Of a stretch of DNA of 11,241 bases, positions 6,529 through 11,241 are shown piece after piece (positions within the stretch are counted from its first letter, which is position 1; each line of letters starts with the position of its first letter). Under the pieces are notes generated by a model. The model worked only from the letters and a program-made list of their open reading frames with translations. It did not search any database and was not told the origin of the DNA. The DNA comes from an uncultured Clostridia bacterium. GTDB taxonomy: Bacteria > Bacillota > Clostridia > Christensenellales > Borkfalkiaceae. The stretch is from NCBI GenBank assembly GCA_934247855.1, contig CAKQKA010000058.1, forward strand, positions 1 to 11,241. Direction: 5' to 3'. The position numbers and the translations under genes are program-made.

Positions 6529-9500
6529 TTATACGGTCGGGACTTCCCAGATTAAAGTTTCCGTCATGGTCGTGCCGTAATGCCAGTAATTGCCGCTTGT
6601 TACCGCGCCCGAACCCGTAAACGGATCGGTTGCGCTGTAGTAGTAATGCGTTGCGTATTTTTCCAGTTCAAGGTTGTTCTCAAACGTTATGCTATTCCAC
6701 TCGGCTTCCGTGCCCATATAGTATACGCTCGCAGCTCTGATGTTGAAAATCTTAAGCGATACCTTGGTAACGCCTTTACCGAGAATGAGTTTTTTAAATT
6801 TGTTTGTTACGTTTTCATTATTATAGTTATTATAGAACGCTTCGGGGATTTCTCCGCTTAAAACGCCGATCGTTTCAAGATTTTTCCATGTTGTCGTCCT
6901 GTTAAATAATCTTTGATTAAACAGATATTCCAACGTTTGGTTTGCCTGCCCTACTTCGGCTGCCGAAGTAACGCCCGCATACGGAAGCACAAGCGATTTT
7001 AATGCCGTTAAACTTTCCAATGCGCCGTACGCAATCGACGTGACGCCCTCGCCCAGCGTAAGGCTTGTAAGGCTACCGTTTGCGTTATCGATAGCGCTAC
7101 CGGTAGCACTATATTTCGGCCAGAATGAATAGCGAAGTATTTTGCCGCCGTAGACGCTCAGGTTTTTAAGAGAATCGGGCACTCCGCCGAATATACCGCT
7201 CCCGCCGAGGAAGAAATGACTGTACGTAACGTTACTTTCCTCACTATCCAAAGAACTGCCGATAAACGGAACAGCCAACGACTTAAGTTTATTAGACATC
7301 TGAAGTATCCCGCTTTCTATCGTGGTCATAACGTTCGGCAAAGCAAGCGCGGTAAGCTCGTTGCAATATGCAAACGCACCCTTTCTTATTATTCTAAGGC
7401 TTTCGGGTATATCTATCGAAACGAGCTTCACACAATCTCTGAACGCACATTCGCCGATTTCGGTTAAGTTTGACGGCAGTTTTACGTCCGTAAGCGAATG
7501 ACATTCAACGAACGTATACTCTTTTATAACCGTTATGCTTTCGGGAATTTCTATCGCCTTAAGAGCCGTATAGGCGAATGCCTGATCGCCAAGCGTGGTA
7601 AGCGAAGAGGGCAGGTTAATTGATTCAAGTTTGCTGCCGCTATTTTTATGATAAAATGCGCCTGTGCCGATGGTAGTCAGACCTTCGGGCAGAGTAATGG
7701 TTTCGAGATTGCGGCAATATGCAAACGCGTACTTGCCTATAATGCGAAGCATTGAATTTGCGGGAATAACTACGGTAGTAAGTTCCGTGCAGTCCTCAAA
7801 CGCACTCTCGCCTATTTCCGTAATGCTGTCCGAAAGCGTTATACTCACAAGTTTTGCACCCATAAACGCGCTGTCGCTTATTTTGGTAATGCCGTCCGTA
7901 AACGTAATTTGCGTAAGATTTGTATCCTTGAACGCACGCTCGCCGATTTCGGTAACGCCCGACGGAAGCGCAATTTCGGTAAGCCTCGAGCACCCGTCGA
8001 ACAAGCCCACGCTTATTTTTTGCAGGTTATTCGGCAAAACAACGGTCGTAAGGCTTGTGCAGCCGTTGAATACGTCTTGACCGAATTCAACTACGCCGTC
8101 GGCAATGCGAACGGTCTTAAGCCCCGTGCAGCCACGGAAAGCGTCGGTTTCGATTGCTTCTACGCCCGCGGGGATAACGACTTCTTCTATAGTTTCGTTC
8201 CCGTAAAAAGCACTTTTTCTGATTGTCTTTACGCCTGCGGGAATTTCAATATTTTTAGACGAACCGATATATCTAATGAAAATATCGCCGTCCGATTGCT
8301 TGTAAACGAGATAGCCGTCGGTATCGCTGATTTTGCTTTGCTCGCTTGCGGTATTGTAAACGTCCCACGCGTATTTGCAAAGCCCGCCGAGCTCGTCGCC
8401 GCCCTTAGTCGCCGTAAGCGAGGAAAGGTTACGAACCTCTATCAGCCCCGTGCAATTCGTAAACGCACCGTCGCCCACCGAGGTTACGGTTTCGGGCAAA
8501 GTAAAGCGGAATAGTTCGGTACAATTCGCGAACGCATCCTTGCCTATGGTAACAAGTTTGCTGCCCGCCGTATCGAACTGAGCGAGTTTAACGCAGTCCC
8601 TGAACGCGCCTTCGCCTATGGAAACAAGGTCATTGCCCGTTTCGACTTTGGTAAGAGCCGAACAGCCTTTGAACGCGTTTGCGCCGATCGACGTTACGTT
8701 GGGAACAGATATTTCTTTGAGCTCGGGCGCGTCCGTGAACGCGCCGTCGCCTATTTCGGTTACGGTATCGGGAAGAACGATATTTGCTACCGAAGAGTTT
8801 GCGTAAAATATATTTTTGCCTATTTTCGTAACGTTACCGCGGATAGTAAGACGCGTTACCGATCCCGGAATCGCTATAAACATTCTTTCGTAAATCGTTT
8901 CGTTTACCGAAGTATAATCAAGTTCTTCGACGTTGCAGTCATAAGACAATCCGCTTAGCGCGCTTCCTGCACAATCCTCCGTAACAAAACCCTTGGTTAT
9001 CGCAATTTTTTTAAGCGATTTCGGAATACCGTTTCCGAAAACGTAATCGAGGTTAGAACTGATAGGTCTTCCCTCGTATTTCGTGCCGTTATATTCGACG
9101 CTTTCGTCGTATCTTTGACCTATGAACGGTAGAGTTACTTCGACAAGCGAATTGCAATTGTCCATTGCGCCGCCGCCTATGCTCTTAACGCCCTCTTCGA
9201 AAGTTATCTTTTTAAGATTTGCGCAATCTTTAAACGCGTAATCTCTGACATCGCCGCTCTTTATGGTAAGATTTTCAAGCGAAGCGGGCACTTTTTTGTT
9301 GCCCGTCAAGCCCACTCCGCCGAAAATATAGCCGAGATATGCGTTTTCGGTCGTATCGTTTGCCGTTGCGCCCATAAACGGAATGGTAAGATTTTTTACG
9401 CTCATGCAATCGCCGAAAGCACCCGGCGCGATCATAGAAACGTAGTCGGGCACGACGATTTCTTCCGTAATATAACTCGTTACGCCCGTAACCATTATAA

Positions 9501-10317
9501 AGCCGAGCGGATTGTATTCGATATAATCGTCGTCTACGACGTAAGTAAGGTTCTTAAGTTCGGCTTTTTGCTCCCACACCGCATACAGCGTGATATCGCC
9601 GCCAAGGCTCGTATCGATCGTTTCGACTATATCAAAGCCGTTCGACCAGCCCACGAAATTATAATCGATCTTTTCGGCAAGCGGTTGCAGTTCGATTTCA
9701 CCGTCGCCCAATTCGTAATAATCCGGGTTCGCCTCATTTTTCCTGCCGAACAGTTCGTCTACATAATTGATACTGTAAGCGGCTTCTGATATGAATTTGC
9801 CGTACAGAACCAGATCGCCCGCAGAACCTGACGGAATATAACCGACGACCATATTGTCCTTGCTCCAGTTTACGAACCTGTACCCCGATATATAATAACC
9901 ATGCAATTCGATATCGGGGCTTTCCACCGTGTAAGTGTCGGGCAAGCCGAATCCCTCGATATCGAGCGTTTCGTCCGACGGACCTTTATATGTTATTTTA
10001 TACGTTACAAGCGACCATTTTGCGTAAACCGTCGTGTTTTTTTCGATTTTAAAATCGTCACCGACAGGATTATTCCACACGTTTTCGTCAAAAAACCACC
10101 CGTCGAACGTGTAACCTTTTCTTTCGGGGGCTTCGGGCATAGTTACCTCGGCGCCTTCAAGCACGTTGACTACTTCGTAGTTTTTGCCGTTGCTTTTGAA
10201 CTTGAGAATGTAGCCGGATTTTTCGTTTACGGAAACGCACGAGCTGACAAAACCCAGCAATCCGCAAATCAGTGCAACCAGAAAAGCCGCAAACATCTTT
10301 TGCCTTGTCTTAAACAT
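6529..10317 (-). CDS. BspA-type leucine-rich-repeat surface lipoprotein
   Basis: A 1262-residue exported protein. The signal peptide ends in the lipobox V-S-S-C with Cys27. Residues about 35-102, 104-175 and 180-248 are three repeats of the InlB B-repeat/Flg_new kind (GYTFDGWFF..VYAKW; GYRFVNWS..LYGKF; YNFVGWS..LYAVW). From about 283 to 1170 runs a long array of BspA-type LRR_5 units of about 23 residues (pattern AF.DC..L..I.LP..V..IG). It is broken near 640-705 by a non-repeat insert (DELGGLCKYAWDVYNTASEQ region). The C-terminal end (EWNSITFENN, HYYYSA, GNYWHY) is a usual ending of such proteins. BspA-like proteins act in adhesion to host matrix or other cells, but the ligand here is unknown. 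ATG 10317 lies 2 nt after the TetR stop, and its GAGGAG ribosome site sits inside the last TetR codons, so the two are co-expressed. Confidence 0.93.
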   Translation of the reverse strand: MFKTRQKMFAAFLVALICGLLGFVSSCVSVNEKSGYILKFKSNGKNYEVVNVLEGAEVTMPEAPERKGYTFDGWFFDENVWNNPVGDDFKIEKNTTVYAKWSLVTYKITYKGPSDETLDIEGFGLPDTYTVESPDIELHGYYISGYRFVNWSKDNMVVGYIPSGSAGDLVLYGKFISEAAYSINYVDELFGRKNEANPDYYELGDGEIELQPLAEKIDYNFVGWSNGFDIVETIDTSLGGDITLYAVWEQKAELKNLTYVVDDDYIEYNPLGFIMVTGVTSYITEEIVVPDYVSMIAPGAFGDCMSVKNLTIPFMGATANDTTENAYLGYIFGGVGLTGNKKVPASLENLTIKSGDVRDYAFKDCANLKKITFEEGVKSIGGGAMDNCNSLVEVTLPFIGQRYDESVEYNGTKYEGRPISSNLDYVFGNGIPKSLKKIAITKGFVTEDCAGSALSGLSYDCNVEELDYTSVNETIYERMFIAIPGSVTRLTIRGNVTKIGKNIFYANSSVANIVLPDTVTEIGDGAFTDAPELKEISVPNVTSIGANAFKGCSALTKVETGNDLVSIGEGAFRDCVKLAQFDTAGSKLVTIGKDAFANCTELFRFTLPETVTSVGDGAFTNCTGLIEVRNLSSLTATKGGDELGGLCKYAWDVYNTASEQSKISDTDGYLVYKQSDGDIFIRYIGSSKNIEIPAGVKTIRKSAFYGNETIEEVVIPAGVEAIETDAFRGCTGLKTVRIADGVVEFGQDVFNGCTSLTTVVLPNNLQKISVGLFDGCSRLTEIALPSGVTEIGERAFKDTNLTQITFTDGITKISDSAFMGAKLVSITLSDSITEIGESAFEDCTELTTVVIPANSMLRIIGKYAFAYCRNLETITLPEGLTTIGTGAFYHKNSGSKLESINLPSSLTTLGDQAFAYTALKAIEIPESITVIKEYTFVECHSLTDVKLPSNLTEIGECAFRDCVKLVSIDIPESLRIIRKGAFAYCNELTALALPNVMTTIESGILQMSNKLKSLAVPFIGSSLDSEESNVTYSHFFLGGSGIFGGVPDSLKNLSVYGGKILRYSFWPKYSATGSAIDNANGSLTSLTLGEGVTSIAYGALESLTALKSLVLPYAGVTSAAEVGQANQTLEYLFNQRLFNRTTTWKNLETIGVLSGEIPEAFYNNYNNENVTNKFKKLILGKGVTKVSLKIFNIRAASVYYMGTEAEWNSITFENNLELEKYATHYYYSATDPFTGSGAVTSGNYWHYGTTMTETLIWEVPTV

Positions 10318-10319
10318 AG

Positions 10320-11018
10320 TCAGTTCTCCTCATTATAAGTAAATTTAAAGCCGAAAGCCATTTCCAGAGCGGAAAACAGCTTGTTCATAACCTCTTTCGC
10401 TGTTTTTTCAAGGTCGATTTTGCCGACGACGGCGATCGCCTTTTCTATCTCGTCTTGCGGCACGTTGTAGCATTTGAGCGCCATATCCAGAAAACGATTG
10501 ATTTTCTTTCTCAGCGTAAAATACTTGTCGCACTTTTTCACCATATACGCACGCATTATTCCCGCACTGCCGATTTCGCTTTCGTAAAAATCGCTTTCGT
10601 TCCAGATCGGGTTGTGCTTTCCGAAAATCTTGCCGAGTTCGGTAGAAGTCTTTTGGTATATGCACTCGGCAAGCTGCGGCTGCGTATAGACTTCGATGTA
10701 TATCTCGCGCAGGTTTTCGTTCATTTCTACAATGGCAAACTGTATAGCGGTTTCAGCCGCGTAGACAAAAACAGGATTCTCTTCTTCGTCTGTCATACCG
10801 CGCGCCATGAGAAACTGATTTTTGAACATTACGTCTATAAGATACAGCAAAACGCCGTCTTTGGTCTTGAAAATGTTCTGAAACGTTCCCGACGACACGT
10901 CTGCCTCGCGGATAATATCCAGCATCGTAGTCGATTTAAAACCCTTTTCGATAAACATCTGCACGCATACCGTCAGAATGCGCAGTTTGGGATCTTTTAC
11001 CTGTTCCTTAGTAATCAT
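10320..11018 (-). CDS. TetR/AcrR-family transcriptional regulator
   Basis: A 232-residue regulator. The N-terminal DNA-binding domain (residues 10-60) has the usual TetR form: a first helix RILTVCVQMFIEKGF, TTMLDIIREADVSSG, then GTFQNIFKTKDGVLLYLI as recognition helix and following segment. Residues 70-232 are a helical ligand-binding and dimerisation domain without recognisable specificity. It is the first gene of a two-gene unit with the LRR lipoprotein. A 9-bp inverted repeat overlaps the -10 box of its promoter, so it probably represses itself and the surface protein together until an unknown inducer binds. ATG 11018 was chosen as the first in-frame ATG after the promoter. The nearest purine-rich stretch (AGGGG) is about 15 nt upstream, so its ribosome site is weak. 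Confidence 0.9.
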   Translation of the reverse strand: MITKEQVKDPKLRILTVCVQMFIEKGFKSTTMLDIIREADVSSGTFQNIFKTKDGVLLYLIDVMFKNQFLMARGMTDEEENPVFVYAAETAIQFAIVEMNENLREIYIEVYTQPQLAECIYQKTSTELGKIFGKHNPIWNESDFYESEIGSAGIMRAYMVKKCDKYFTLRKKINRFLDMALKCYNVPQDEIEKAIAVVGKIDLEKTAKEVMNKLFSALEMAFGFKFTYNEEN

Positions 11019-11043
11019 ATGTTCTGTTTGCAGCCCCTGTAGT

Positions 11044-11071
11044 ATAATATTGGTTTACAACTCAATATTAT
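11044..11071. promoter_or_regulatory. Putative TetR operator (9-bp inverted repeat)
   Basis: Perfect arms ATAATATTG (11044-11052) and CAATATTAT (11063-11071) with a 10-nt spacer. The right arm covers the -10 box, so a bound dimer would block transcription of the regulator and the LRR gene. Assignment as operator rests on position and symmetry. Confidence 0.6.
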
Positions 11072-11093
11072 CACAAATTTTATTTTCGGTCAA
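11065..11093 (-). promoter_or_regulatory. Promoter of the TetR-LRR unit
   Basis: TTGACC (11093-11088), a 17-nt spacer and TAATAT (11070-11065) on the minus strand. The start site would be near 11058, with a leader of about 40 nt. Confidence 0.7.
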
Positions 11094-11130
11094 CTAGAAA
11101 ACGACAATACTATATATTTTATTATGCCGA

Positions 11131-11158
11131 CCGCCGCAAAGGTACCTTTTAACGGCGG
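11131..11158. repeat. GC-rich inverted repeat enclosing a 12-bp palindrome
   Basis: CCGCCG (11131-11136) and CGGCGG (11153-11158) flank the exact palindrome AAAGGTACCTTT (11138-11149). No T-run follows on either strand, so it is not a standard terminator. It lies between the TetR promoter and the terminator at 11174. Function unknown. Confidence 0.5.
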
Positions 11159-11173
11159 CGATTATTGTACGAC

Positions 11174-11210
11174 AAAAAAGCACAAGACCTACTAAATCTT
11201 GTGCTTTTTT
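11174..11210. terminator. Bidirectional rho-independent terminator
   Basis: Fourteen-base arms AAAAAAGCACAAGA (11174-11187) and TCTTGTGCTTTTTT (11197-11210) with a 9-nt loop. It works in principle on both strands. It most likely ends a transcript entering from the right of the window and insulates the TetR promoter. Confidence 0.85.
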
Positions 11211-11241
11211 CTTATGTAGCTTTTTCGTACTACTTTGGTGG

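Noticed and set aside
7909..8514. 201-residue plus-strand open frame opposite the LRR gene
   Set aside because: It is antisense to a repetitive coding region with strong protein evidence, has repeat-derived composition, and has no ribosome site or domain of its own.
6529..10317. LRR gene as part of a phage, secretion or toxin system
   Set aside because: The domain order (lipobox, Flg_new-like repeats, BspA LRR, common C-terminal ending) is that of a usual surface lipoprotein, and no toxin, phage or secretion gene is near.

Overview
The window (about 11.2 kb) looks like a chromosomal piece of a Gram-positive-type anaerobe of the Bacillota, probably an uncultured gut Clostridia-like lineage. 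This is inferred from Shine-Dalgarno sites of the AGGAGG type, TTGACA/TATAAT-like promoters with 17-nt spacers, a clostridial-style ECF sigma factor, an RsgI-like anti-sigma protein and a BspA-type leucine-rich-repeat lipoprotein. No rRNA, tRNA, transposase, integrase or CRISPR array is visible. The exact taxon cannot be fixed from sequence alone.

All seven genes lie on the minus strand, in three transcription units. Reading in the direction of transcription (right to left): (1) 11018-6529 is a TetR-family regulator followed 2 nt later by a 1262-residue surface lipoprotein with three InlB/Flg_new-like repeats and a long BspA-type LRR array. Its promoter carries a perfect 9-bp inverted repeat that fits a TetR autoregulatory operator, and it ends at a hairpin terminator (6447-6491). 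(2) 6026-1474 is an ECF sigma factor, a lipoprotein overlapping it by 4 nt, and a membrane protein. The last two are paralogues that share an RsgI-like extracellular domain with an Asn-Pro motif followed by 7 and 5 PepSY-like repeats. Only the membrane protein has the cytoplasmic tail expected of an anti-sigma factor. A strong terminator at 1344-1385 closes this unit. (3) 1131 to beyond position 1 is a diamine/thialysine-type GNAT acetyltransferase coupled by TAATG to a second, YghO-like protein cut by the window edge.

The most interesting part is unit 2. It looks like a cell-envelope signalling system with one sigma factor and twin PepSY sensors, one lipid-anchored and one transmembrane. The two sensor genes share a perfectly identical 504-bp block inside otherwise diverged sequence, which implies recent gene conversion or duplication. 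The roughly 250-nt leader of this operon contains two interlocked GC-rich stems with pseudoknot topology. Its promoter region is also a near copy of the promoter region of unit 3, including an upstream palindromic element. This suggests a dispersed promoter-plus-hairpin repeat.
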